In this document: positions 1 to 11,597 of the stretch, one piece after another | How the letters are laid out: every line of letters begins with the position of its first letter | Position numbering within the stretch: the stretch's first letter is position 1 | Assembly (NCBI GenBank): GCA_963931925.1 | Contig: OZ007570.1 | Span: forward strand, 32,541,295 to 32,605,294 | Length of the DNA stretch: 64,000 nucleotides | Reading direction: 5' to 3' | From: Onchidella celtica | Lineage: Eukaryota > Mollusca > Gastropoda > Systellommatophora > Onchidiidae | Notes under the pieces: generated by a model | Databases searched by the model: none | What the model saw: the letters and a program-made list of their open reading frames with translations, nothing else | What the model was told of the DNA's origin: nothing | Position numbers and translations under genes: made by a program

Positions 1-480
1 CTTGAGAAAGTAGTCTGAATATTAACGCATTAGTCACTATATCCTTGGTAGGTTAACGACATTTTAAGATCTTTTATTTCCTCGTACGGTCTACGAATGT
101 GTAAATCTAAATTCATCAATTGAATAAGTCAACAGCCATATTTACAAATAAACTCACCCTCACACGTTGCATACCAGAGAACTAACAAGCACCAGATTAC
201 TAAATTGGTCACAAAGAAATCACATCTCATATAACCCGAGACACAGAATGCCGAAGCGGACCATTCCTTCTTTCACTATATGTCCACAACTTGCGCGAGT
301 GTGAACACGGTCAGCTCAACTCACAGAGCTCTGCGGTGCTAGTCTTTTTCAATTATGAAGGGGTGTGGTGCGAATTGTTGCATTCTTGACATGGATGATA
401 CACGCACAAGAAGATGGACGGAATTTGGCGAATTGATTCGTCTCGGTATCCCGTGTCTCGGATATAACACACAACCCATA
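1..480. repeat. Diverged segmental duplicate of the 32.2-32.9 kb block
   Basis: Two stretches here, roughly 45-125 and 245-480, align by eye with 32250-32330 and 32640-32880, with many substitutions (old duplication). In the 32-kb copy a C-type lectin exon sits between the two blocks. Here the intervening DNA is only about 70-110 bases and the exon is absent. The duplication therefore seems to involve lectin-gene surroundings, and this copy lost the exon or never had it. No coding sequence is supported in this copy. Confidence 0.6.
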
Positions 481-2133
481 AAACAACAGTTACTCTCTCA
501 GTTTACTTCATTTTTTGAAAATGAAAATCTTAGAAAGTCTTCTCTTCCTGGAGGAGAGTATAAATTTCCTAGGTGTCGTTTTTCCCGAGAGGGGGATTGT
601 ATTAGGGAGTTAAGGCTTTCCAGTGATATTCGAATAGAAAAAAGCACATCCCTGCCGTTTTTTAAAAATATTTTTTCTGACGATACCGGATGAGTGGGAA
701 GAGGAGGTAAAGGATATGTAAGACGAAGCAGACGCGAGCGCAGTGTTCCTAACGTATCGTCAGTCCTCCCTTGCGGATTTGATTATTTACAGAAATTATA
801 GCGGATTATTCCTTTGGTTGCGCATATCCAAAGATGGCACTTAGCTTGCAGATTCATGAAAGACTTATTTTCTAACGTGGATCCCGTACTTTTTTTTGTT
901 GCATATTTATTTGTAAAGTCTTAACTGATCAGGCTCTGAAAATGAGATTACAACCAGCTACCCCCCCCCCCAATATGATATAAAAGAACTGAAAAGCAAG
1001 ATGTCAATTGTGGTTCAATCCACACTCAAACTCAAAGCCCCTAACTGCATGCTTTATATAACCACCATATTTAGCAATCATATTTCTTTTTCTCATGCCC
1101 AATTTCGGAACGACGTGTTTAGTAATTTGAGAATCCACCCATTACAAATTTCTTTTTTAAAGAAATGTTTTTCACCGGTGTGCAACAGGCAGTATCACAA
1201 ACTAGAGACAAGACCCCTGACAGTTCAATTACTTTGAAACAACTCCGTCAAGAGAGAAAACGCTAGTTGACTACTTGTAAATGCAAAACTCACTTTAACT
1301 GGCACACGTACTGAAGTCTTGTTGAACATTCCAAATCGTTCCAGTCATATTCAGTCTCAGCCTTGAGGTGCAAACAGTGCTCGAAATCTGCAAACAGGTT
1401 ATGAAACCAGTCATAATGTAGAACAATAAATTAATATTTTGAATACAATTTCAGCTCGTGGGTGATATTGATTAGTGTCGTTGGTGAATTTCCTCATTTT
1501 TTTATGAAGTAAAATAAAACAAAAGAACTTGCCAATTCCATAATTTATTCTCAGTAGATTTAAATTTTAGTTTGCCCCAGGTTTTGCTAACGATCGTGAA
1601 GTTATTGAAGGAAACAAACTGTGATTAATTATAACCATTTCGAGAAATTATTGAATACAGCCGTGAGCTTTAACGTCTATATCTTATATTCAACTGGTGT
1701 AAATGCTCATAATCACTATATTAATAGACTAAAATTAACAGCAAAGGATCATAATTACGGTGGCGAAAAATAATTGATTTAAGTCGACATCTGAAGGCCT
1801 AGCCGGACAGGGCCAACGGCAGAAAGATGTGAAAGAAAATAACTTTCCAAAAAAGACATCGAAAATTAGTCACTTAAGACTGTCATCAGTACCACCCCCG
1901 AGTTTTGATAAAGATGTGAGCACAGGAACAACCCACTTTCCACCGCTGAAAGTCAAGTGTTTATTATTGTGCATAAATGTAATTCATAACTCCATTCCAC
2001 GTTAATGTGTTTAGAAGCAAAAGACGATACTCAAGAGATTCTTAATCTCTTGTTACGTTAACAGCATAAAGTATTGGGCAGAAAGGTGCATAACCAACCA
2101 ATTGAAATGAAAGAAAAAAAAAAAGTACCCGCA
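481..2133. other. No recognisable gene
   Basis: AT-rich sequence with a poly-C run near 961-971 and only short open frames that lack splice context or recognisable motifs. I see no gene here. Confidence 0.5.
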
Positions 2134-2260
2134 GAACAGTAGTGTTGGGCATTTTGATTACTAAGTATAAATTATTTCAATTACTTGGATTACTTATCAC
2201 AAACGTAATCACTGATCGATTAGTAGAAAATGGGCGATTAATCAAATAATTAACAAATTG
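2134..2260. mobile_element. Possible end of a hAT-family DNA transposon
   Basis: The sequence starting CAGTAGTGTTGGGCA, followed by repeated ATTACTT / TTAATC-type words, resembles the termini of hAT elements seen in many animals. No matching opposite terminus or 8-bp target duplication was found, so the extent is unknown. Weak call based on pattern only. Confidence 0.3.
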
Positions 2261-3405
2261 CTCCCCTGCGCCTTTATTTTCCCATGACAAAATTCATTCT
2301 TTTTTAAGTTTTTGTTAACATCACATTTACCTTGGCTCATAAAATGAATATTTCAACTGGATCGTTCAGTGACCTCTTGTGGCCCCTATACATGACTGTA
2401 TAATAACCCACGTAAAAGCAACGGATCCAGCCTAGCCAAATGTATCACTCCACATCTTGTTTCTTTTCTTTTTGACACAAGCCGTGCCGACATAATCATG
2501 TTTTGTGGAGATGCAATGGCCACTAGGCCTATTGCATTTAAAATCAGCATTTTTTTTTTTCAGTTATGCCAGGACGACGTTCTGAGGTTTGATTCCTTCA
2601 GATTTCTGCGCAAGACGCCTTCACTGTACCAGTACACAATTACGAGTCTTGTGAATGATGTTATTTTAGTTCTATCACATAATTTCATACAGAATCTAAG
2701 CCAGACAAGGGCAACTTACTGCCAGCCAAACAAATGAATTGGCTGGACTCAGACTCTGATTGAACTTTACAGAGAGGTTTAAAATGGAAATAATAATAAT
2801 AATCATCACAAATAAAAGCACAGTTACACCCCCACCCCCCGCCACTACTCATTAAAATCATTTGTAAGGTACCCATTTACTATTTACTTTATCATTTACT
2901 CTTTTTCTTAGAAACATAACGAACAGAAAGCAGAAGTGTCAACATTTTTAAGAAGTCGTTTGGGGAGAGAGGGGAGTGGGCGGCTTTTTGTGACAGAATC
3001 GACCTTTAGGGGAGGGGGGGGGGGGAGGTTACCATGATATTATAAAAGGGCCAGGGACCACACTATTATGGTGGGGAGACCCTTTCATGATACCACACCG
3101 GCCCTCTGCAGCCTCACATTTTTCAGTTGATAAAGAAGAAAACAGCAACAGAAACAGCTATTATGATGGCTCTCTCGGCCAGCTTATGTGCGACTGTTTG
3201 CTCATTCCGCACAGTGTGAACGTGGTTTATCTCAAATTGCAGGCAATGTTCGGGTTAGACGATGGTATCATTATTTAACGATTTTGAACTATCCATCAGC
3301 CTTCACTCTAGCCTTTTTATATTCTTGTAAACAAATTTTCCTACTGATAACAACAGAAATAAGACTGATAAGATTAATGCTATTCAGCCAGGATAAATCA
3401 TTTAC
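2261..3405. other. No recognisable gene
   Basis: Non-coding sequence with poly-T, poly-C and poly-G runs (a G run near 3009-3027). The last coding exon of the lectin gene whose exon lies at 3406-3525 should be in this interval or further left on the minus strand. I could not recognise its expected C-terminal cysteine-containing segment. Confidence 0.4.
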
Positions 3406-3525
3406 CTAAGTCGTTACTAGGTTCTCCTCGTACAAACGAACTGTATTCCAAAGCAGATTGATCGCTGACCCACTCAAAGTGTCCTTCTTTAAATTGATCA
3501 GTAGCACCTATCCATGTATCAGTCA
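3406..3525 (-). CDS. C-type lectin domain exon (central part, WIG...EPS)
   Basis: Internal exon of a C-type lectin-like gene on the minus strand. The 120-base exon follows an acceptor ending CTCAG and precedes a GTAAAT donor. It reads MTDTWIGATDQFKEGHFEWV and continues with SDQ and then RGEPSND. The WIG motif, the FEWVSD motif and the EPS tripeptide, at the position of the EPN/QPD sugar-specificity motif, are family hallmarks. It begins with two bases that need one base from the previous exon, exactly what the exon at 6974-7119 supplies. The two therefore very probably belong to one gene. EPS instead of EPN leaves sugar specificity uncertain. Such proteins are usually secreted pattern-recognition molecules (family knowledge). 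The downstream exon that should complete the domain was not identified. Confidence 0.8.
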
Positions 3526-3593
3526 CTGAGATTATAGAAAGATGCTGTAATAAACATAAAATTACATTTCCACCAGAATTGAATTCATATTAA

Positions 3594-3821
3594 CCCCTTT
3601 GCTGCCGAGCCCCAATGCCCTTCCTTCGTTTACACTACCACAACAATGGATTATCGAGTAGACAGACAGCAGGCAGTAGCAAAGTTAATGGTGCAAAACA
3701 TGCCGGAACGATGTCGGCCAATATATCGGCCTCGCAGCAGGTTTGGTATGAAACGGTAGAGCCAACATGTTGGCCGTGTGGTAGTCTTCTGTAACAAATG
3801 GTGGGCCGGGCAGCAAGAGGG
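3594..3821. mobile_element. piggyBac-like MITE with TTAA target duplication
   Basis: Flanked on both sides by TTAA (3590-3593 and 3822-3825). The left end begins CCCCTTTGCTGCCGAGCCC and the reverse complement of the right end is CCCTCTTGCTGCCCGGCCC, an imperfect terminal inverted repeat of about 20 bases starting with CCC. TTAA duplication plus CCC termini is the signature of piggyBac-superfamily elements. At 228 bases with no transposase it is non-autonomous. It sits in the lectin gene intron. Confidence 0.7.
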
Positions 3822-4029
3822 TTAAGGAGCATCCCGATGATTAATGTCTTTGCCAGAATGATCTGGTCTGAATCTTCTTTGGCGGAAGTGTACGGCATCA
3901 GCGTCAACATTCTTTAATCCACTTTTGAATGTTTCCTGTCAACCCCCAAAATCAAGTTTACTCTTGCTTCAGAGCGATAAAATACTTTGGAACATTCTTC
4001 CACCTTTGGCTTTTTGACAAAATGTATTA

Positions 4030-4163
4030 CGTTAGTAATAATTATGGAGTACATTTATGTAGCGCCTGTCTCCAAAACGTAGACCCAAAGTTCTTTACAA
4101 TGAAATAGTAACAACTTTACTCTTTCTGTCTCTCCACCGCTTTCTCTCTCTCTTTCGGTCTCC

Positions 4164-4225
<62 letters not shown>
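4030..4225 (+). repeat. Short interspersed repeat followed by a (TC)n tract
   Basis: Contains ACATTTATGTAGCGCC, then a GTTCTTTACA-like box, then a long (TC)n run. The same arrangement, ATTTATATAGCGCC ... GCTTTACAG ... CT-rich tail, occurs at 48282-48440 and 50504-50700, and inverted near 6846-6925. It is a dispersed family whose tail tends to become a microsatellite. Class unknown. Confidence 0.6.
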
Positions 4226-5667
4226 GGTACTTACAAAAATAGTTTCATACTGTACATACACAACATTAAGTCTGAATAAGGAGACCCTGTCAATCAGCCC
4301 GTAGATATTTCCGATACAGGACTGCGTTTGCGTCTGTTTAAAATTTCTCAAATGAAGAATTTTCTGATAAGCTTTCGGGGAGAGTATTACATAATTATTT
4401 TTTGGGCCAGAATAAGAAAAGAAATAGTCCCCACATCTCTCACGAATATCACCTCGGCAAAATTAGGCTGGAATGCTTGCACCGCAGATTTCTGCATGGC
4501 GTGCAAGAGATTAATAATTCAGTTGAATTAGATGGAATTGTGTCTTTGAAACAGCTATAATCTATAATAAAGTATTGCCAACCGCCTCGACATTACACTT
4601 AAAATTTGATATATTATATACATAAATGAAAGTAACAACACAATAACAACAACAGCAACGGTAACAACAGCAACAACAACAGCAAGAAAAGAAGAGGCTT
4701 ATTAAATTGGACGGACCGGTTTGAGACCCGCAAGCTGTACTTTGGATAAGCCCATTATAGACGATCTGAGGCTGACCCTGAGAGAGGCTAAAATTTGGCT
4801 CACAGTGGGTAATTATTTAACACCAGGAGTGACAGTGGAGGGCGTGGGGTGGGGGTGGAGGTGGGAGCAGTTAGCCTGTCTGTTTGAGAGTTTGTCGATT
4901 GTAAAACCGTTTTCCCAACAATTTTTTTCTTTGTTATTTGACTCGAAAGTGCTATTATTACAGCTGAGCACGACTATTCGCAGTTGCACGGCGGCTAAGC
5001 ATGCCCAGTCACAAAGATTGGCTGTACTCAATGGAAAAAAAAAGTCCTGGAAAAATGAAACATCTTGGAATTTACCACGACCTGGAAATTTTTAATTTTC
5101 CTGAAAGCTTAAAATAATACATGGCTTTTATGATAATAACAGTCGAGGTAATTTACAGCACGTTGTGAATGGGAATAGTCAAATTATATGAATTACTTCC
5201 CTTTAAAACGTAACTGTTACAGCTGTTATTAATAAAAACACAGGATCGGTCGAACACTGAATACTAAAATTTAAGAATGTATGATGAAATGAATGATGTC
5301 CTAGGAAGGCACAAGAGGAACATGTGGATACTCACACACCTGTCCAAATATGAATACCGCACAGTCCTATCCATATGAATACTGTGCACACGAGGAATAA
5401 AGGAATATTGCACACACCCACTAACTCGCATGGCTCTTATATTTATATTACTTCTGATAGACAATTCTCTAACCAACTTGACCAACGAGCTGACTCGACG
5501 ACGATCCAGTAAGTTCGATAGACCCACAAACCATCCAATGAAACAACAACACGCCATCTGGTGACATCATCTCAAGGCGAACCTTTGTAAACAACTCTGT
5601 CTGGAACATTATGGAATGTACCACTAGTGTCGATACATGTCAGACCTAGGTCAGCGACGCCGATAAT
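4226..5667. other. No recognisable gene
   Basis: AT-rich, with a CAA-type trinucleotide stretch near 4630-4690. No open frame has splice context or recognisable motifs. Confidence 0.45.
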
Positions 5668-5834
5668 TTTGTTAATTTAGTTAATTTATCAGTGTGTGTG
5701 TATATATGTGTGTGTGCGCGCTATGTATCATACTTTCTGCTTCTGTAACTGTATTGTTATGTATTCAATGATCAAAACAAATTTCCTTGTACAAGGACGA
5801 ATAAAATTTATCTTATCTTATCTTATCTTATCAA
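5668..5834 (+). mobile_element. 5'-truncated LINE copy (3' tail only)
   Basis: About 165 bases that appear identical by eye to the 3' end of the LINE at 56.7-59.3 kb, ending in the same (ATCTT)n pentamer tail. Only the 3' untranslated end was copied, as is usual when target-primed reverse transcription stops early. The near-identity suggests recent activity of this LINE family. Confidence 0.85.
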
Positions 5835-6845
5835 AGGAAAAAAAAAACTACCAACGAGAAGGTTTAAGAAAAGCTCGTGGTGTGCGGGTGAACAATAAAG
5901 AGGGGGGGGAGGAAGGAATAGACACAACGGGCCGAGCTCGGCTATCGTCGCTGCCAATGACAAGCGGAAGGAGGATAGAGGGTGGCCGGCAGACGCTACA
6001 GACATCAAGTGACAAACATAAACTGTTCTTATAATGAAGTAGTGTCTACTTTGTTTCTTTATAATTATGTGGTAGCGTGAACAAAATGTGAGTGTGCATG
6101 AGAAAACCAGGCTTAAGTTGGCAACATGACATTATGAGTTCTGTACATATAATAAAAGATAAGACATTTCTGATGAATTGAAGTTGGTGACTCCCCTAAA
6201 ACAAGCTTTTGAGAAAACGGCCTTTAACCCTATAAGTGGCAATAGCTAATTGGCCAGGTAATATTGGAGAGATTGTTGTTAGGAGACCGTAGTCTAATTA
6301 CAAAGCTGTTATAGAGATCATAGTGAGTCGTGTTCATTGCTCACCTACAGTTTACCCTGTAACTTGCCACGGTCCCCTAAACAACAGCCAAGTTGGAAGT
6401 TTGTGTCGGACCCATATTTTCACTTCAAAGCCGTTTTTCTCAAAATCAGCTTTGCCGACTTAAGCAGGGTTTTCATATTCACAATCTCAAATAGTGTCAG
6501 TTTATCATACCAAGGTGTCACAAAACTTGTAAGAAGACATTGTCACTTTCTTGTTTAGTTTATAGAACATTAAAGTTACAGCCCTTCTTAGAGACATTGG
6601 CAGGTGCTTCCAAAAAAAAAAAAAAAGTGACAAAATTCACAGGTCTTGGCATCCAGGAAATTAATCTGTTATCATATGATGCAAAGTTAGTATGCTACAC
6701 GCAAAACCCGTCTTCTGTCACCCATAAACAATTGTCACACTCTATTTTGTGTTGGAAGTTCTTAAAATAGTATTTCAGTCTTAGTGAGTCTTTGAGAGAG
6801 AGTGACAATTGAGAGACTGATTATGCATGTGCTGTGTGTGTGATT
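5835..6845. other. No recognisable gene
   Basis: Unremarkable non-coding sequence with a poly-A run near 6612-6626. No feature supported. Confidence 0.45.
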
Positions 6846-6925
6846 ATGTGATATAAATGTTGCAAAGCGCTTAGAGCCTGCTTGTTAACGGCATGAAGTT
6901 CTATATAAATACTGTGTATTATTAT
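6846..6925 (-). repeat. Inverted copy of the TTTATATAGCGCC-type interspersed repeat
   Basis: On the minus strand it reads AATAATAAT then TTTATATAG...GCGCTTTGCA, the same head-box-box layout as the copies at 4.0, 48.3 and 50.5 kb but without the CT tract. Diverged. Confidence 0.45.
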
Positions 6926-6973
6926 TATGATCAGAAAATTCTTCACAACTGTTGAGTTGGATTACAATCTTAC

Positions 6974-7119
6974 TTCCGTGTTGTCGCACTTGATCTTTCA
7001 GCCATTTGTCTTCTTGTTGAGATCTCGGCTCAGCCAGGATCCCACCATATATATGACAGACACTCTGCATTGATAAAGTGGTAAGATGTAGTTCCAATGA
7101 ATTTTCTAAACTACTTAGA
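6974..7119 (-). CDS. C-type lectin domain exon (first half, GGILAEP)
   Basis: Minus-strand internal exon of the lectin gene that continues at 3406-3525. It follows acceptor GTTTCAG and precedes donor GTAAGA. In frame it reads SLENSLELHLTTLSMQSVCH, then IYGGILAEPRSQQEDKWLKD and QVRQHG. The C-x4-GG-x-LAEPRS core followed by a helix with KWLKD matches the conserved second helix region of C-type lectin-like domains. It ends in phase 1, as the exon at 3406 requires. The N-terminal part of the domain must be encoded by an upstream exon at higher coordinates, which I could not place. The exon runs without stops from the acceptor. The exact 5' splice choice is uncertain because a second AG lies 14 bases inside. 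Confidence 0.8.
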
Positions 7120-7248
7120 CTGAAACAGTTGTTGTTTTAGTGGACATGAATACAAATACAGAAGATCAGCTCATTAAACAACAAGAACAATCACAATAAC
7201 AACAAAAATGAAATTAATTACATGTCTCAGCTCTGTGCTCATTATTCC

Positions 7249-7681
7249 CATCTGAGAGAGGGTATGTTTCTCATCTGAGAGAGGGTATGTTTCTCATCTG
7301 AGAGAGGGTATGTTTCTCATCTGAGAGAGGGTATGTTTCTCATCTGAGAGAGGGTATGTTTCTCATCTGAGAGAGGGTATGTTTCTCATCTGAGAGAGGG
7401 TATGTTTCTCATCTGAGAGAGGGTATGTTTCTCATCTGAGAGAGGGTATGTTTCTCATCTGAGAGAGGGTATGTTTCTCATCTGAGAGAGGGTATGTTTC
7501 TCATCTGAGAGAGGGTATGTTTCTCATCTGAGAGAGGGTATGTTTCTCATCTGAGAGAGGGTATGTTTCTCATCTGAGAGAGGGTATGTTTCTCATCTGA
7601 GAGAGGGTATGTTTCTCATCTGAGAGAGGGTATGTTTCTCATCTGAGAGAGGGTATGTTTCTCATCTGAGAGAGGGTATGT
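7249..7681. repeat. 23-bp minisatellite, about 19 copies
   Basis: The unit CATCTGAGAGAGGGTATGTTTCT (given as CATCTGAGAGAGGG plus TATGTTTCT) is repeated head to tail about 18.8 times with almost no variation. Such homogeneity points to recent expansion or ongoing unequal exchange. It lies about 130 bases upstream of a lectin exon. Confidence 0.95.
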
Positions 7682-8095
7682 GGTTTGTTACTTAACTTGA
7701 TACAGAATCTCATACACACAAAGAAAATCAAATCACATTTCTATACCGTTGCCATGGTTTCCACTATTTTATCAATTGCTAGTTATTTCCCCCCCCCCCC
7801 CCCCCTTTTCTTTCTGTTGTGCCATCGAATCAGTAAACTTGATCTAATACAATGACAATTATATCTGCCATTACGACTCATTTTTGTTTTTTCCTACCGT
7901 TTAACTTAAACGTTTTTTTTTTTTTCTCTCTCAACAAGCCAAATAGATAACCTACAAGTGCGTCAGCCCATGTTACATGGCTGTTTGAAAAGCGATAACA
8001 GTAACTGCCACTGAAAATCCAATTCTTCGGACACTCGGTGTGAACCGCACCTGGAAGTAAAAATGGACATGCCTTTACATGTTTGGTGTTAATAT

Positions 8096-8355
8096 CAATC
8101 AGTCAATCAGTCAGTCACCAACCTGTACTATTTCAGGACGTACCCATGCTCGACAACAGTTACTGATTGGACCAATACAGTTATAAGCTTGAACATTTTA
8201 TGCAGGTTACAATAAATACTCAATCATCAATCAGTCAGTCAATCAGTCATCAACTTGTACTATTTCAGGACTTACCCATGCTTGACGGCAGTGACTGACT
8301 GGACCACTACAATTATAAGTTTGAAAATTTTAATGCACGTTACAATGAATACTTT
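8096..8355. repeat. Tandem duplication of about 130 bp
   Basis: Two adjacent copies, each containing CAATCAGTCAGTCA, TACTATTTCAGGAC, TACCCATGCT, GACTGGACCA and then a GTTACAAT word. They differ by scattered substitutions and small indels. Non-coding. Confidence 0.7.
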
Positions 8356-8593
8356 GATCATCACGCTACCGGTAATATTATCGATACTGAAGTGTTTATT
8401 TTTTAAAAAAATGTGTTTATTTTTCAATTGATTTCGCCCTCCAACTCGCATGGTGTCCTCTTTAGGCTTTCATGTTTTCTATGTGACCGCCTTTCAAGAG
8501 TGTTCAGTTCGGTGCACTTTCCCTAACAAAGGGAAGAGCGACCATAGCACAATAGTGCGCATGGGAAACGGTATGACTGTTTGAATGTCTAAT

Positions 8594-8660
8594 TCAGTGG
8601 TTCTCAACCAGCCAATCGCCCCTTTAGGCTCCAAATTTTCTTTCATCGCCTCCTACTCTC
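8594..8660. mobile_element. Possible hAT-like terminal fragment
   Basis: CAGTGGTTCTCAACC followed by CGCCCCTTTAGG resembles the termini of hAT/Charlie-like elements. No partner terminus was located, so it is only a candidate fragment. Confidence 0.35.
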
Positions 8661-8815
8661 CCCCAACCCACCCCCACCTCCCGCGCAAAAACAACAACAA
8701 CAAAACAACACCACCAACCGCCTAGTTAAACCCAACGGAAGGATACATTTCTCATAAAGATAGACGACACATACACACAATAATTATGATGTTGAGCTTT
8801 TTTTCAAAGTCGTAT

Positions 8816-9385
8816 TAACCCTATTTTTCATTCGGGTTTTCAACCCCCGATTTTACACATGGGGGTCTGACAGACCACCACTATTTACATAGTAAGTTTA
8901 TTTTATATTCGTATTTTACACACGGGGGGTCTGACAGACCCCCATATTTTTATAGTGAAATATATCTGTTGGTCTGCCAAGTCAATAAGATATATTGTTT
9001 CATTTCCCTGCCGTCGTTACCTCCAAGTTGTCGACCAGGAAGTGCAAAAAGAAAAAGAAAACGGAGTCGGCCACCAAAACAATATAACATCATTCGGTTT
9101 GAATCTGACAGACAACCCGGATGCAACCCCTGTGTGGGACAGGGGCTTGTAAATAGGCCTACTTCCCCCATTTGCAAGTGGTCTAACCCTACCAAAGGTG
9201 GACTGTCACTCACAATCTGCTATCCCTCGGCAGTGCCTGGGTGACATTCACCCACGTGTAGGTCCGAGTGAAATAGACAGGCCCAGTGCCCACACCTGCA
9301 TGTGGTGAAACTCCCCCAAAGGTGGGCTGTCGCTGAGGGACTGCCAGTTCTCGAGAGCGCCTGGGTGACACCCATTGTCATTCCT
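8816..9385. mobile_element. Possible piggyBac-like end with internal repeats
   Basis: TTAA followed by CCCTATTTTTCATTCGGG looks like a piggyBac-type terminus. It is followed by two copies of a block with GGGGGTCTGACAGACC (near 8863 and 8925), itself a short palindrome. From 9165 to 9385 a second, diverged duplication (AAAGGTGGACTGTC ... TGCCTGGGTGACA) follows. No transposase coding was recognised and no right terminus was found. Confidence 0.35.
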
Positions 9386-11400
9386 TACTTTTCCCTTCTA
9401 TCCCACTACTCCTTCGTCCTTCCGTTTAACACCGAGTGGTTCCCGGGCTAGCACAAGCAGCGATGGGACTACGTCAGCACTCCCCAAAAAGGTGGACATA
9501 ATATGGTTGACCGTAAGGTGTGACCTGTAACGGTGGAAAATAAGATTCTAAGACTGGGCCGGGATGGTATGACCCAAGCCACCCAATCACTTGGGCCCTG
9601 AATTCTTTACGATTCCAGAGCCGGGTCAATCCCGGCAGAATTAACATCCGTGAGGAGCATGTCTCTGTTGCAACGTTGGCGCAGGATCTCTGGTTATCCG
9701 AGCATAGTGTGTCCCCTCGTTGAACTCAGTGACGGCTGGGAAGCCCCAGAGATGCAGAAATATTCCAGTGACACACGGAAACGAACAAAAACCTCGACCC
9801 TTTGCCCAATTCCCCACCCAATGAAAAGACAGAGACAGGAAGAATCAGTTGGATCCCTCAGCCTTTGCAAAAGACCCTTTGCAATACTGAGTCTGAACAC
9901 CGTTGATATCTTAGTGATTAGCAGCCAAGATCCTGAGATAAAACTAGTTAAGTTGAGCGTATTTGTCATCTCTACAAAATGCTAAAATCACCGGTGGCGA
10001 ACCAAGATCGGTTAATTAGTAGAGGGAATTAGGAAAACTTTGAAGTGTGCAAATAAATGAGAAAAGCATGAATTTTCTACAGTTGATTTAGCATTACTGG
10101 ATCTTCAAAATTTGCTATAGAACCAATCTGTGGCTTGCCTAGGAGCTGAGATATAAACCTCCAACGTTATGAAAATTATGATCTGGGTGAAAAAAAGTCC
10201 TACCAAAACCGTACTAAGATGCGAGCAATTGTTCTGTTCACTGTGCAACTTAATAACCATCTCCGCAGAGCGAATGAAAGGATTCTCCGCGTCAGTGACG
10301 GGTCGGAAGTAATAAACTTTTGTATCTCACCTCGTAAATCGGGATGCGGCGGGAACTTTTTTTGCAAGCGGTGATCCCTAAGTTTTGTTCTGTTTACAAG
10401 ATGGAATAGTATGGATTATCCGCATTTTTTGAATATGTTTTTATGGCGGAAAGTGATGTTCGCTTTTATCTTGGAATTATCGTAAATACATGTAGTTGTT
10501 TTCATTTATTTTGAGCACAGTTGAAAGCTGCGACCAAATAGCATTACGACGACGACTTTAGATTTTTTGTTTTCTTATCACGGGATTAAATCAGGCCACA
10601 ATGGATAATTTCTAACACACCGATGCTTTTCGATTAAGGGACTGTTGCCAGACATGTAGTCAGATTTAAGACTGAACGGAGAAAATGATAAGTAATATAT
10701 AAGAAAAAAGTCTAGATAAACATTTCTTTATGGCATATAGAGGTAGCTTTCAGAAACCCCGTGCTGGAGGTTAGTAGTCTTATTCTAACTAACTTCGATA
10801 CTGGTGAAACAGCTGGAGATGAAATTTATGAGAATATCAGCGGACTTGAAGTATCTGGAAGAATTCTGTGACATAGGTTCATTGACCAGTGACTTTCATC
10901 ACGACGAATGATCCCAGAAGGAATCATCGCTGTGTACTACTAATGTCATCTATGAAAGAAATATCAACATAGGAAATGAAATAATATTCTTCAGACTTCT
11001 TGCATAGGCATTTGGTAAAAAAGTTCTCGATAAATAAGTCATTTCAATTTACGGTCTGACGTTCTAGGTAATACATCATTTTCTACAAATCTTCATAAGG
11101 AAGCTGATAAAAGAATGTTGTTGCGGGCTGCAGAATCAACCAAAGCCATCATAGAAACATTACTGACCGATCGGCGGATACTAATGTTCTGTTTCCGGCT
11201 ATATTTGGCCAGAAAATACACTATGAGAAATTCTGAACAGCATTTATATTTAAAAAAGACAACACTTCAGGACCGTCACGGTCCGTGTTATCCGTCCATA
11301 TTCCTGGTCCAGAGAGCCGGGCAGAACAGTAAGTCACTTGTATTATAGAAGAGGGAAAGCGGTAGGACCATGAAAAATTGTTGATACGCATTAAGCAGAC
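9386..11400. other. No recognisable gene
   Basis: Contains an open stretch near 9650-9985 with no recognisable motif. Base composition of 9.0-9.9 kb is richer in GC than its surroundings, suggesting an old unclassified repeat. The rest is AT-rich non-coding DNA. Confidence 0.4.
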
Positions 11401-11429
11401 TGGAAAAATAGCGACTAGTTTGAGGAAAG

Positions 11430-11436
11430 AGGAAGG

Positions 11437-11500
<64 letters not shown>

Positions 11501-11540
11501 CCAGGAGAGAGGATGAGAGGTCAGAGGGGGACAACAGGGG

Positions 11541-11597
<57 letters not shown>

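Noticed and set aside
355-693. 112-residue frame on the plus strand
   Set aside because: Lies across an old duplicated block with no counterpart conservation in the 32-kb copy in that frame and no known motif.
4055-4351. Open frame rich in RERERER
   Set aside because: Produced entirely by the (TC)n microsatellite.
7249-7681. Possible CRISPR array
   Set aside because: Direct tandem units without unique spacers in a eukaryotic genome; a minisatellite.
9650-9985. 111-residue frame, possible LINE ORF1
   Set aside because: No zinc knuckle, RRM or other ORF1 motif; similarity not convincing.
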